A stretch of 64,000 nt of DNA from Comamonas thiooxydans (GCF_002157685.2 NZ_AP026738.1:3162001-3226000), one strand, 5' to 3'; shown: positions 1 to 11,625, numbered from the stretch's first letter. Notes: generated by a model not told the origin, from the letters alone. Program-made: numbers and translations.

Positions 1-1969
<1,969 letters not shown>

Positions 1970-1984
1970 GCAAGTCCCTTGAAA

Positions 1985-2054
1985 TCTGACCAGATTGAAA
2001 AATCTGGTCAGAATGCTAAAATCTGGCCTGAACTACTGGTTCTAGCCAGATTTT
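1985..2054 (+). promoter_or_regulatory. Palindromic promoter/operator of the toxin-antitoxin pair
   Basis: A perfect inverted repeat has 12-bp arms at 1985-1996 and 2001-2012 around a GAAA loop. A second inverted pair sharing the ATCTGG/CCAGAT core has 10-bp arms at 2018-2027 and 2045-2054. A sigma70-like promoter, TTGAAA (1995-2000), 16 nt, TAAAAT (2017-2022), runs through the first palindrome. Transcription would start near 2029, between the second pair of arms. Antitoxins of this type usually bind such sites to repress their own operon. The first hairpin could also help end guaB transcription. Confidence 0.75.
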
Positions 2055-2066
2055 TTGTTTTCCGCC

Positions 2067-2339
2067 ATGCAATCTATCGGTATTTACGAAGCCAAAAGCC
2101 GCTTTTCCGCCCTGGTCGAAATGGTCGAGCAAGGCGAGGAAGTGCGCATCACGCGCCACGGCAAGGAGGTTGTGCGCATGTTGCCCATGCGCCGCAAGCC
2201 CGTGATCACCGATGAGCAAATTGCCCGTGAGCTGGAGCAGATCTCGGCTCTGCAGCAGACGGTGAAAGCGCCAGCAGTTGCGACGACCGCCGCTGACAGC
2301 ATCACCGGCCTGCGCCACACAGGACGGAGCCAGGCATGA
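2067..2339 (+). CDS. Phd/YefM-family antitoxin
   Basis: A protein of 90 residues with the Phd/YefM N-terminal fold: MQSIGIYEAKSRFSALVEMV, then EEVRITRHGKEVVRM. This part forms the DNA-binding dimer. The C-terminal tail (about residues 55-90) should wrap the toxin. The ATG at 2067 was preferred over an in-frame TTG at 2055 because homologous proteins begin at this Met. No Shine-Dalgarno sequence is visible. The stop overlaps the toxin start (ATGA), giving translational coupling. It likely represses its own promoter through the palindromes just upstream. Confidence 0.9.
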   Translation: MQSIGIYEAKSRFSALVEMVEQGEEVRITRHGKEVVRMLPMRRKPVITDEQIARELEQISALQQTVKAPAVATTAADSITGLRHTGRSQA

Positions 2340-2776
2340 GCGCCACCGCTTTTGTGCTTGATGCATCCGTCACCGCCGCCTGGTTGCTGCCTGACGGCGC
2401 CAGCGAGCACACCAGACGCCTTTACACCCGTATTCGCCGCGACGAAGTGGACCCGCAAGCCCCTAACCTCTGGCAGTGGGAATGCGGCAACCTGATTGCA
2501 TCGGGCGTGAATAATGGCCGTATTCCACAGACTTCGGTCGAAGGCTTGTGGGGCGTGCTGGAAGCCATTCGCCATCGCGTAGAGTTGCACGACCTGGCTC
2601 CTGCACAGCACAAGGCCGTGCTGGATGTGGCGCTGGACACGGGCCTGCCCACCTACGATGCCGCCTACCTGTGGCTGGCGCAATCGCTGCGCCTGCCGCT
2701 GGCCACATTCGACGCAGCCCAGATGGCGGCCGCCCGCAGAAGCGGCGTCACCGTCTGGGCTCCCGAAGATTTCTAA
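2336..2776 (+). CDS. vapC: VapC-type PIN-domain ribonuclease toxin
   Basis: A PIN-domain protein of 146 residues. The acidic metal-binding residues expected of the family are Asp9 (LDAS), Glu49 (WECGN), Asp108 (YDAAY) and Asp126 (FDAA). VapC toxins cut RNA, commonly tRNA or rRNA sites; the target here cannot be told. The gene overlaps the antitoxin by 4 nt. Its stop lies 33 nt before the guaA start, so it is likely co-transcribed into guaA. The frame and all acidic residues are intact, so the module looks functional. Confidence 0.92.
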   Translation: MSATAFVLDASVTAAWLLPDGASEHTRRLYTRIRRDEVDPQAPNLWQWECGNLIASGVNNGRIPQTSVEGLWGVLEAIRHRVELHDLAPAQHKAVLDVALDTGLPTYDAAYLWLAQSLRLPLATFDAAQMAAARRSGVTVWAPEDF

Positions 2777-2809
2777 TCCCTTTTTGCCACCCTCTTGCCC
2801 TTGATCACC

Positions 2810-4426
<1,617 letters not shown>

Positions 4427-4474
4427 AGGGCTGTCGTGAACTGACACGCAGCCTTTAGATTTTTTTCGCATGTA

Positions 4475-4499
4475 AGCCCGTGTTTTCACGGGCTTTTTT
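4475..4499 (+). terminator. Rho-independent terminator of guaA
   Basis: A perfect 8-bp stem (AGCCCGTG / CACGGGCT) with a TTTT loop is followed by a run of T. It lies about 50 nt after the guaA stop and before the integrase remnant. Confidence 0.92.
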
Positions 4500-4555
4500 C
4501 ATTTCCATCTAGTCCTATCTGGAACTAGCCGGTCTTACGAAGTCGGCGGGTTTCG

Positions 4556-5104
4556 ATGGCACTTTGCATGGCACCGAGCGTCGCCCATACCATCCGCCTC
4601 GTCGATACCAAGATCCGCTCTCTCAAGCCCGCTGGCAAGCTCTACAAAGTCACTGATCGAGATGGCCTCTGTGTGGCCGTAACCGCTGGTGGAGGAATAA
4701 GCTTCCGCTATAACTATAGGATCAACGACTGCCAGGAGACGCTGACAATTGGCGCGTATGGTATCGGCGGGATAGCGCTCGCTGCAGCCCGTGAAAATCA
4801 GCTGACAGCGAAGAAGCTGGTTCAAGAAGGCATCAGCCCTGTCCGCGAGAAGATCCGCACCAAGTCCCACGACGGAGCTGACGGAACGTCTGGCAAGTGG
4901 GCCGAGAAATGGATCAAGGGCCACTGGATGGCCGACAACACCCGTGACATGCGCCACTCGGTCGATGAGCGCGATCTCCAAGGCCGGTTCGGAAAGCTAC
5001 ATAAGGTTCCGCCGAGCAGGCTCCTAGAATCGATTGGGCCCGGTCACCACGATACGCGCATTACAAGTACTGCATACGATCAAAGAGCCGGAAGAAAGAC
5101 CTGA
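4556..5104 (+). pseudogene. Truncated, frameshifted P4-type tyrosine integrase
   Basis: The first 100 residues match the arm-type DNA-binding domain (DUF4102) of P4-like integrases: DTKIRSLKPAGKLYKV, DGLCVAV, LTIGAYG and AARENQLTAKKLVQEGISP. The start of the core-binding domain follows (KWAEKWIKGHW, then MRHSVDERDLQGRFG). Near 5040 the similarity moves to another frame (IRALQVLHTIKEPEERPERK), so there is a frameshift. The catalytic domain with the R-H-R-Y residues is missing. Its place directly after guaA fits the known use of the guaA 3' end by genomic islands. It is almost certainly inactive. Confidence 0.85.
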
Positions 5105-5174
5105 ACGAAAACTGCTCGTTTGCATCAAGCGCAGCAAGGCTGTTGACCATTTCACTGCCTCTGCCCGCCCCTGC

Positions 5175-5621
5175 TCACAAGATTGCACTGCCAATTCTCG
5201 ACGTGCCCGCGCCGTGGTTCGTCCCCCTGCTTTGCTTTACTCTGCCTGCCGCAACCTTCAGTAGCCTCTGAAAAATCGGGCACTGTGCATGACTGACTGC
5301 AGGGCAGTCTGCAGCATGGCGCAAGCCTTTGCTCATCGCACGGAGACGCTTGATGGTTGCATCAATCTGCTCAGCCTTGGCCAGCAGCACGTTTCTGTCT
5401 ACTTGTGGAGCTCCGTCGGCGGGGAGCATGGCGCGAATCTCCTCCAGCGAAAGGCCACCGGCCTGTCCGAGCGCTATCAATGCCAGTTGATCGAGCACAT
5501 CTGGCGCAAAGCGTCGCCGCTCGCCTGCTGAGCTGGTCGCCTTAATAAGGCCTGTCTTCTCGTAGAAACGCACCGTGGAAGACGCTAGGCCCGTGCGCCG
5601 GGCGACTTCTGAAATATCCAT
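5175..5621 (-). CDS. MerR-family transcriptional regulator
   Basis: A protein of 148 residues with an N-terminal MerR winged helix-turn-helix (MDISEVARRTGLASSTVRFYE, about 1-70), a linking helix and a C-terminal DCPAVSHAQCPIF segment. The two cysteines there resemble those of small MerR proteins that sense metal or stress. The ATG at 5621 was chosen because the protein then starts like its relatives and the operator lies just upstream. It is divergent from the DUF2938/MFS operon, whose promoter has the 19-bp spacer typical of MerR activation. The effector is unknown. Confidence 0.9.
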   Translation of the reverse strand: MDISEVARRTGLASSTVRFYEKTGLIKATSSAGERRRFAPDVLDQLALIALGQAGGLSLEEIRAMLPADGAPQVDRNVLLAKAEQIDATIKRLRAMSKGLRHAADCPAVSHAQCPIFQRLLKVAAGRVKQSRGTNHGAGTSRIGSAIL

Positions 5622-5630
5622 GGAGAACCC

Positions 5631-5661
5631 TTGACTTGAAGTTGACTTCAACTTCTATCAT
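5631..5661 (+). promoter_or_regulatory. MerR-type promoter with palindromic operator
   Basis: The -35 TTGACT (5631-5636) and -10 TATCAT (5656-5661) are 19 bp apart, too long for ordinary sigma70 promoters but standard for MerR-activated ones. The spacer contains a perfect palindrome, TTGAAGT-TG-ACTTCAA (5636-5651). The site faces the DUF2938/MFS genes and lies just upstream of the divergent merR-like gene. Confidence 0.88.
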
Positions 5662-5700
5662 GCCCTCATCCAATGATTGCAGCAACGGAAAGGGCAAAAA

Positions 5701-6195
5701 ATGATATCGACGGATGGATTGGCAAGGCTGGTTCTGACTGGGGTCGGTGCAACAGTCGTGATGGATGTGTGGTCGGTGATCCAGCGGAATTTGGGTATCC
5801 CTACGCTCGACTACGCAATGGTTGGCAGGTGGGTCGGACACCTTTTCAAAGGCAGGTTCGCCCACATCAGCATTGGCAAAGCAGAGTCCATACCAGGGGA
5901 GCGCCCGCTTGGCTGGGCGATCCACTACGCCGTGGGCATCGGTTTCGCAGCGTTTCTAGTCAGTGTCTATGGGTTAGCGTGGCTGCATGATCCTTCTTGG
6001 CTACCTGCGCTGGCCACAGGCACTGTAACCGTCGTCATTCCCTTTTTCGTGATGCAGCCCGCACTGGGCGCCGGCATTGCCGCATCTCGCACGCCCAGCC
6101 CATGGAAAAACCGTTTGCTCAGCCTACTGACACATGCAATTTTTGGGGTCGGTCTCTATCTATCGGCATCACTTCTAAAAGTGGTGTGGAAATGA
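5701..6195 (+). CDS. DUF2938 family membrane protein
   Basis: A protein of 164 residues with about four hydrophobic segments (near 8-25, 75-95, 100-125 and 140-160), matching the small inner-membrane family DUF2938. Family function is unknown. The ATG at 5701 has a GAAAGGG upstream. Its stop overlaps the MFS start (ATGA), so the two are translated together. Both should be induced through the MerR-type promoter upstream, which suggests a shared role in export of a compound sensed by the regulator. That role is inferred from context only. Confidence 0.82.
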   Translation: MISTDGLARLVLTGVGATVVMDVWSVIQRNLGIPTLDYAMVGRWVGHLFKGRFAHISIGKAESIPGERPLGWAIHYAVGIGFAAFLVSVYGLAWLHDPSWLPALATGTVTVVIPFFVMQPALGAGIAASRTPSPWKNRLLSLLTHAIFGVGLYLSASLLKVVWK

Positions 6196-7415
6196 GTTCA
6201 GCGCCCAGGACAACTGTCATGACAGAAAACAAGCACACAGAGGTGATTCCTCCTGCGGTCTATCTTCTTGCCCTTAGCCTTTTTGCAATGGGTAGTGCCG
6301 AGTTTTTGATGGGAGGAATCCTTCCAATGATCGCAGCGGATCTGCGAATCACACTCCCCACTGCAGGCACCTTAATTTCAGCTTTTGCGATTGGTGCTTT
6401 GATTGGAGGCCCACCGTTTGCCATCCTGGCGCTGCGCTGGCCTAGTCGCACCACACTGTTCATCAGCCAAGTGGCCTTCATTGCTGCAACAGCAATTAGT
6501 TTGCTAGCCCAAGGATACTGGTCCATTCTTGCCGCTCGCTTAGCAATGGGCTTGGCATATGCCTGCTTCTGGGCAGTTGCCGCGGCAACGGCTGTGCAAC
6601 TATCGCCTCCCCATCGTCGCGCCAAGGCACTTTCCATTGTTGTCAGTGGCTTGACTGCAGCCATGATTCTTGGTGGGCCTGCGGGCACTTTCATCAGTGA
6701 ATTGAGCGGTTGGCGTGGTGGCTTTTGGGCGGTCATTGGTGTCACAGCGGTATCTGCGATCTGCAGCCTGCTCGCACTGCCTCGTCAAAGTCGCGGCAAG
6801 GCAGCCACACCAGACCTCCATACCGAATTGCAAGCAATGAAGCGCGCGGTTCTTTGGGTGGCGTATGCCACGACGATGGTCACAACCGCTGCATATATGG
6901 GCACATTCGGCTATCTGGGAGCCCTGCTGCTTGATGTCAGTGGGATGTCCGCTGAATGGCTGCCTGCTGTGCTGACGTTGTTCGGTGTTGGCGCATTTAT
7001 CGGACTATCGATTGGAGGCCGGACCGCCGATCGCCATCAGTTCGCCACGCTAGTGACGGGAGTAATCTGTTTGATTGTTGTGTCAGCGGCGATTGCACTG
7101 TTTGCCCCCTACTGGCAAGCAACCATTGCGTTGGTCTTCGTTCTTGGCTTCGCAGGCTTTTTGCTGAACCCTGCTGTTTGGGGGCGAGTCTATGCCGTGG
7201 CTCCAGATGCACCGATGCTTGCGGGAGCAACGAATTCGTCTGCCTTTCAAGGTGGTCTTACGCTTGCACCTTTGATCGCAGGGCTACCGATCAGCTTCGG
7301 CTACGGACTGTCGTCGGTTGGCTGGGTTGGGGCTGCAATGGGTGTTGGCGCACTCGGATTGTCGGTCTTGGATAGGTGGCTAAGCAACCGCCAACCGCCC
7401 CGCAAGCCTCTGTAA
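6192..7415 (+). CDS. MFS transporter, drug-efflux type
   Basis: A major facilitator protein of 407 residues with about 12 hydrophobic segments. The N-terminal region AEFLMGGILPMIAADLRIT and the following LISAFAIGALIGGPPFAILA match the AraJ/PbuE/YdhP-like drug:H+ antiporters. It overlaps the DUF2938 gene by 4 nt. An in-frame ATG at 6219 is a possible alternative start. It likely exports a small hydrophobic or cationic compound under MerR control. The substrate is not visible in the sequence. Confidence 0.88.
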   Translation: MSSAPRTTVMTENKHTEVIPPAVYLLALSLFAMGSAEFLMGGILPMIAADLRITLPTAGTLISAFAIGALIGGPPFAILALRWPSRTTLFISQVAFIAATAISLLAQGYWSILAARLAMGLAYACFWAVAAATAVQLSPPHRRAKALSIVVSGLTAAMILGGPAGTFISELSGWRGGFWAVIGVTAVSAICSLLALPRQSRGKAATPDLHTELQAMKRAVLWVAYATTMVTTAAYMGTFGYLGALLLDVSGMSAEWLPAVLTLFGVGAFIGLSIGGRTADRHQFATLVTGVICLIVVSAAIALFAPYWQATIALVFVLGFAGFLLNPAVWGRVYAVAPDAPMLAGATNSSAFQGGLTLAPLIAGLPISFGYGLSSVGWVGAAMGVGALGLSVLDRWLSNRQPPRKPL

Positions 7416-7516
7416 AGATATTGAATCCGATGCATGCAGCCAGGTGCTCTTTATGGCAACTTTCCAAGTAGGCAGATTGGCACTATTTCTTGGATGCATT
7501 CATACACCAAGAGTGG

Positions 7517-8097
7517 CTAACACTGCCGTTCCAGGAAGTGCGCGCAGATGATCGCTGCCGCCAACTTCAGCAGCGCTTCGTGGATATCCGGTCGGCGTTC
7601 AAAGCGGATTCTCAGCTTGCCAAAACTTGCAAACCATCTGTGCGTCCGCTCCACCACCCAGCAGTGCTGGCCCAGCCGCTCGCCACGTTCGATCCCCCCG
7701 TCTGCCAATCCGGCTGGCAATGCCTCTGTACCTCAGCTGGTAGTCGTAGTCTTTGTCGGCGCGCAGCTTTGCTGGTCTTTTACGGGGGCGTCCCGCCAAG
7801 CCTGCAATCGCAGGATTCGCGTCCACGCACCTCTCAAACATTTTGGAATCGTGCCTGTTCGCGCCGCTGACCAAGATCACCAAGGGGATGCCTCTGGCAT
7901 ATACAACGATGTGTCGCTTGGAGCCGAGCTTGCCTCTGTCCGTCGGGTTGGGGCCCATTTCCTGCCCCCCGGGTGCTTGGTACCGAGGAGCCATCAATGC
8001 TGGCCCACCTCCAATCGATCTGGTCATGTTCATGCAGGCGAGTCAGTATGGCTTGGTGCAACTGTTCCCAGACACCAGCGGCGTGCCCGACATCCAT
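7517..8097 (-). mobile_element. Decayed IS5-family transposase
   Basis: Three overlapping frames together give the C-terminal two thirds of an IS5-family (IS427-like) transposase. From 8097: WEQLHQAIL, DQIDWRWASIDGSSVPS. From about 7985: GPNPTDRGKLGSKRHIVV, SGANRHDSK. From about 7720: RLGQHCWVVERTHRWFA, then FERRPDIHEALLKLAAA. At least two frameshifts are therefore present, and the first part of the transposase is missing. I could not see a clean pair of terminal inverted repeats. The element cannot be active. Confidence 0.85.
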
Positions 8098-8418
8098 CCG
8101 GTCAGATTCACTGCTTCATGGATGGCGACCCTCATGCTCGCCGCACTGGGCGGAGCGTTCTGCCTCGTCGGTGTTCGGGCATTTCAGCGTGCCCGGACCA
8201 CGGTGAACCCCATCACCCCGGCAGCATCGACAACGCTGGTGGTCGGCAGGATCTATCGCATGACACGTAATCCGATGTATCTGGGCTTTGCGCTTTTATT
8301 GCTGGCACTCGCCATGTATTTGGGCAAGCTATCAGGATTTCTTCTTGTGCCGCTGTTCATGGCCTACCTGCAACACTTCCAGATGCTCTTTGCTCTCGAT
8401 CACCAGCCAGTAACCTGA
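8098..8418 (+). pseudogene. Isoprenylcysteine methyltransferase-like protein, fragment
   Basis: The frame reads RFTASWMATLMLAALGGAFC, FQRARTTVNPITP, GRIYRMTRNPMYLGFALLLL and LFMAYLQHFQ. This is the core of the ICMT/PEMT family of membrane methyltransferases, including the diagnostic RNPMYLG motif. The N-terminal part is lost where the IS5 remnant begins. The usual C-terminal PEER...Y...VRRW end is missing. It is a broken gene whose left end was probably removed by the insertion. Confidence 0.75.
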
Positions 8419-8450
8419 TCGAGCAGTAGAGGCTTGCTGCAGCCGGTTTT

Positions 8451-8543
8451 TTACGTCCAATCGTCTCTGACCTCGTAAATGACCCAGGCCACCAGCAAGA
8501 CGACTAGTTGCAGACCAATCAGTTGAATCATGAGAGTAGACAT
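8451..8543 (-). CDS. 30-residue single-span membrane protein
   Basis: A very short gene: ATG at 8543, stop at 8451, 30 residues. It has a strong AAGGAG Shine-Dalgarno 8 nt upstream. The protein has one hydrophobic helix (residues about 4-24, IQLIGLQLVVLLVAWVIY) and an acidic tail ending EVRDDWT. I do not recognise the family. Its good ribosome-binding site and clean membrane helix argue that it is real. Confidence 0.6.
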   Translation of the reverse strand: MSTLMIQLIGLQLVVLLVAWVIYEVRDDWT

Positions 8544-8637
8544 CGCCGCTCTCCTTGAGTGCATCGATGCAGTCATGGTCCCACTTCGGATGCTCGCCAG
8601 CAAATGAAGACAGCTTGCACTTCGCGGGCTTTAGCTG

Positions 8638-8757
8638 TTACACATTGGGCTGCTCTATCGGATCGCCCGGCAGCTCTGCAGGCGGTTGATCGTTGGGCGG
8701 ATCAATCGGATCCGGCTTGGGTTCCTGCTCTTTGAGCGGATTCTTCTGAAGAGTCAT
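8638..8757 (-). CDS. 39-residue Pro/Asp-rich protein
   Basis: A short gene from ATG 8757 to the stop at 8638. AAGGAG lies 9 nt upstream of this ATG; a second in-frame ATG at 8766 sits directly on the Shine-Dalgarno and is unlikely. The protein is soluble and acidic, rich in Pro, Asp, Glu and Gln (QEPKPDPIDPPNDQPPAELP), and probably disordered. Function unknown. Confidence 0.55.
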   Translation of the reverse strand: MTLQKNPLKEQEPKPDPIDPPNDQPPAELPGDPIEQPNV

Positions 8758-8876
8758 GGCGGCCATCTCCTTGCAGTGATGAAGTCGGTGCCGAACAGAT
8801 TGGCGAATGGGTCACAGACACAATGGGTAGCAGCACCATCGATCTCTGACGAGCTGCGGGCAGCATTCGGTGAGAC

Positions 8877-9095
8877 TCAGGATATCTCGAAGATGTCGCC
8901 ATCTGACAATGCCGCGCTCTCATGGTAGATGTCGTAGAGGTATTGAGGCAGCTCCTCATGAGTGATCTCGGGAGGAACGACCAGATCCACCGGGCCGCGC
9001 TTTCCATCGAGTCCAACCGCAAAGCAGCGCCATCCCGAGTTGCTGCGCTCTATGGCCAGGATGTCGCCAAACACATTGAATCGGTACTTTTCCAT
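8877..9095 (-). CDS. DUF7661-like small protein
   Basis: A protein of 72 residues starting MEKYRFNVFGDILAIERSN and ending with the acidic PQYLYDIYHESAALSDGD region. This pattern resembles the short betaproteobacterial family DUF7661, recognised from memory and not by search. GGAGC lies 7 nt before the ATG. It has no membrane segment or signal peptide. Function unknown. Confidence 0.7.
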   Translation of the reverse strand: MEKYRFNVFGDILAIERSNSGWRCFAVGLDGKRGPVDLVVPPEITHEELPQYLYDIYHESAALSDGDIFEIS

Positions 9096-9380
9096 TTCTG
9101 CTCCACTGTTGAGCCTTGCATGCTAGCCGCATCTGCTCACCAGTCTCGGACAGCCTGTCGCACCTGAATTGCCAAACCTGTGCATCAGGAGCCACCAGCC
9201 CGAAGCCTTGTCAGAGTCGATGGAAAGGGAGCATCGCGGTTCTTCTTGGCACTCGCGCCCATCCTGCTTATGCACCAAAGCTGACGTTTTACTTATCGGA
9301 TAGGGCTTCAAGGTTATTAAAAAGAGTACTGTGGCTCTTGGCGATCGATCTTGATTCGTCATCCAGGACTGGAGGTCTAT

Positions 9381-9563
9381 ATGCCAGATAGCCGTATTCC
9401 CCCGCCAATCCAGAAGTTCTGGGAAACCACCAAGGAGCTGTTCTCCATGGACAAGGATTTCCCTGCGCCGCCCCAACTAGACCCGCAAGAGCCCACAGAC
9501 ATGGAAAAAAAGCAGGAGGAAGAGAGACTGCTGCGCATGCGCCACAACTACCGACACTGGTAA
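9381..9563 (+). CDS. Small hypothetical protein, 60 residues
   Basis: ATG at 9381 with GGAGG 5 nt upstream. The protein is charged: Pro-rich start (MPDSRIPPPIQKFWETTKE), central PAPPQLDPQEPTDMEKKQEE and a basic, aromatic end (RLLRMRHNYRHW). It is likely soluble. It is followed at once by a good terminator, so it is a single-gene unit. Family not recognised. Confidence 0.65.
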   Translation: MPDSRIPPPIQKFWETTKELFSMDKDFPAPPQLDPQEPTDMEKKQEEERLLRMRHNYRHW

Positions 9564-9599
9564 CCCTGTCTCTTGAATCCAGCCTTGCGATTGGTTTTC

Positions 9600-9623
9600 A
9601 ACCACCTCTTCAGGTGGTTTTTT
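9600..9623 (+). terminator. Rho-independent terminator
   Basis: A perfect 8-bp stem (AACCACCT / AGGTGGTT) with a CTTC loop is followed by T residues. It lies 37 nt after the stop of the 60-residue gene. Confidence 0.9.
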
Positions 9624-9765
9624 GTTGCCTTGAGATACAACAGCATGAGCACTTGGACCAGATCAGGCCTAGGCTACAGAGGAAAAGCAGCGATACGATG
9701 AATCGAGAACCGTGAAGCTGGAGACGAAACTCGCGGCAGAATCAAATGGATCACCAAGGAGCCCC

Positions 9766-10518
9766 ATGAAAAACAAAGTTGTGCTCATCACCGGAGGCAG
9801 CCGAGGCATTGGCGCAGCCACCGCCCTGCAAGCAGCAGCGGCAGGCTGGGATGTACTGCTCAGCTTCAATACAGACCAGACTGCAGCCGATGCGGTTGTC
9901 TCGCAAATCACGGAAATGGGCAGGCACGCCATGGCCATTCAGGCGGATATGGGCTGCGAAGAGCAGATTCGCCGTCTTTTTGCCGTGGCAGATGTACAGT
10001 TCGGGCGCCTGGACGCCCTGGTCAACAACGCCGGTATTGTGGACACGGCACAGACGCTGGCCGAGTTCAGTTCGCAGCGCCTTGAGCGAATGTTTCGCAT
10101 CAACACCATAGGCGCTTTTCTTTGTGCTCGCGAAGCGGTGCTTCGCATGAGTACTGCCAATGGTGGCCATGGTGGAGCCATCGTGAATGTGTCCAGCATT
10201 GCTGCAAGACTTGGCGCGCCACGCCAGTACGTCGACTACGCGGCATCCAAGGGTGCTGTGGATGTGATGACTCTGGGGCTGGCCAAGGAAGTGGCTGCGG
10301 AAGGCATCCGTGTCAACGCTGTCCGTCCCGGTCTCATTGAAACGGATATTCATGCCAGCGGGGGACAGCCGGACCGGGTTCAACGCCTGGCCGCCGGCGT
10401 TCCCATGAAGCGCGGAGGGACGGCTCTTGAGGTTGCCAATGCAATCGTATGGCTCATCTCGGACGAGTCGCCATACACCACAGGTAGCCTGATCGAGATT
10501 TCGGGCGGCAACCTCTAA
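9766..10518 (+). CDS. Short-chain dehydrogenase/reductase
   Basis: A classical SDR oxidoreductase of 250 residues. The NAD(P)-binding motif GGSRGIG lies at about residues 10-16, NNAG near 86-89, the catalytic Ser in VSSIAA near 143 and YAASK near 157-161. SFNTDQ after strand 2 suggests preference for NADP. The ATG at 9766 has AAGGAG 5 nt upstream. The C-terminus (TGSLIEISGGN) matches glucose-1-dehydrogenase/FabG-like proteins. It stands alone, so the substrate cannot be inferred. Confidence 0.92.
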   Translation: MKNKVVLITGGSRGIGAATALQAAAAGWDVLLSFNTDQTAADAVVSQITEMGRHAMAIQADMGCEEQIRRLFAVADVQFGRLDALVNNAGIVDTAQTLAEFSSQRLERMFRINTIGAFLCAREAVLRMSTANGGHGGAIVNVSSIAARLGAPRQYVDYAASKGAVDVMTLGLAKEVAAEGIRVNAVRPGLIETDIHASGGQPDRVQRLAAGVPMKRGGTALEVANAIVWLISDESPYTTGSLIEISGGNL

Positions 10519-10683
10519 CCGGGCACAGCCGTCCAACCACGGCCAGCCCTCGGGTAGTCACACCAGGTGACAAGGCATCTTGCGTCAGCCCGGACGTGTT
10601 GGCTCGCTGTCCCCTGAACTGGCAAATCGCGGCGCTATCTGCCTCTCAGCCTTCCCTCGTCCGCGCCAGTCGAGGCCTGTCAT

Positions 10684-10974
10684 TCAGCGATGGCCGTGCC
10701 CATGACCGCCACCTGGGCGATGGCCTCCATGCGGTGGACGGTGATTTCCATGCCCTCCGTGGCCTGGATGCGGCCTGTGATGCGGTGGGCGATGTGCGTG
10801 ATGATGGTGGTAGTACCCAGGCCTATATGCAGGCCGCCCATAGTCATAGTAGTACGAGCCACCATAAGGCTGATAGATGTAGGTATCGCTATACCCGTAG
10901 CTGTATCCAGGGCCTGCTGCATAGCAGCCCGACAAAAGCAAGACGAGCGCAGAGACTCCAAACAGTTTCTTCAT
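10684..10974 (-). CDS. His/Gly/Tyr-rich lipoprotein
   Basis: A protein of 96 residues with a lipoprotein signal peptide (MKKLFGVSALVLLLSGC; lipobox LSGC, lipidated Cys17). A Tyr/Gly-rich segment follows (18-53), then a tail rich in His, Pro and Gly (HHHHAHRPPHHRPHPGHGG). The histidines could bind metal ions at the membrane surface; this is inference from composition. It is convergent with the SDR gene. Confidence 0.8.
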   Translation of the reverse strand: MKKLFGVSALVLLLSGCYAAGPGYSYGYSDTYIYQPYGGSYYYDYGRPAYRPGYYHHHHAHRPPHHRPHPGHGGHGNHRPPHGGHRPGGGHGHGHR

Positions 10975-11316
10975 GTGAGAAGTTTAGACGGACCGAAATC
11001 GCGCGGTTTTTCAATGTGTAAGCCCGGCTTTGTGCAAACAACTGCCGGCATCTTGAGGAATTTTCTTTTGACATGCCCCACAACGTCCGGCAGCTGGCGT
11101 AGGCGCACCGGTTGTATCCGGGGAATGCATGCAAATGTTTGACGGCAAGCTGGCCTGCTTTTTCAGCTTCTGCCTGAGCGCCGCTGCTGTGTGGGATGGC
11201 AGCTGCGCCCTCCCCTCGTTCCGGCCAAGGCACTGCGCAATGAGTTCGCCCGACCAAGCATGCATGCCCGGCTGCCGAATTGCAGCACTACGTGATGGTT
11301 GACGAGTGGCGCTACG
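10975..11316. other. Intergenic stretch
   Basis: About 340 nt between two minus-strand lipoprotein genes. Open frames here show no family signature, signal peptide or good ribosome-binding site. I see no terminator or clear palindrome. It should contain the promoter of the His-rich lipoprotein. Confidence 0.5.
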
Positions 11317-11625
11317 CTAATAGCCCCAGCTTTGGCCTCCTGGATAGGTGCGCCCACCACTCAATCCGGAGCCCGGCCACGGCCACAGGCTGCCTTGATT
11401 TTCATGGCCCTCGTTTCCGCGGTCGCGAAAGTGATCCCGGTCCCAGTCGTTTTCAAAGTCGATCGAGCGATCCCGTTGTTGAATATCGTTGTTTCTAAGA
11501 TCCCGATCCGCATTCTTCTCAACCTGCTGGGAGCCTGGATCCATTCCTTGCCCATTGACCGGCCTCTGCATCACGCATCCGGTCAATATCAAGGCGAACG
11601 CAGTCAGTGCAACTAGCTCTTTCAT
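11317..11625 (-). CDS. Small lipoprotein, charged
   Basis: A protein of 102 residues with a lipoprotein signal peptide (MKELVALTAFALILTGC; lipobox LTGC, Cys17). The mature part is highly charged and likely disordered (KNADRDLRNNDIQQRDRS, NDWDRDHFRDRGN) and ends with a Gly/Trp-rich stretch. The ATG at 11625 with AAAGGG upstream gives the signal peptide directly; the frame is open further upstream without meaning. Function unknown. Confidence 0.75.
   Translation of the reverse strand: MKELVALTAFALILTGCVMQRPVNGQGMDPGSQQVEKNADRDLRNNDIQQRDRSIDFENDWDRDHFRDRGNEGHENQGSLWPWPGSGLSGGRTYPGGQSWGY

Noticed and set aside
7430..7520. Terminal inverted repeat of the IS5-family element
   Set aside because: No matching partner end could be seen at about 8.1 kb, so ends are not claimed.
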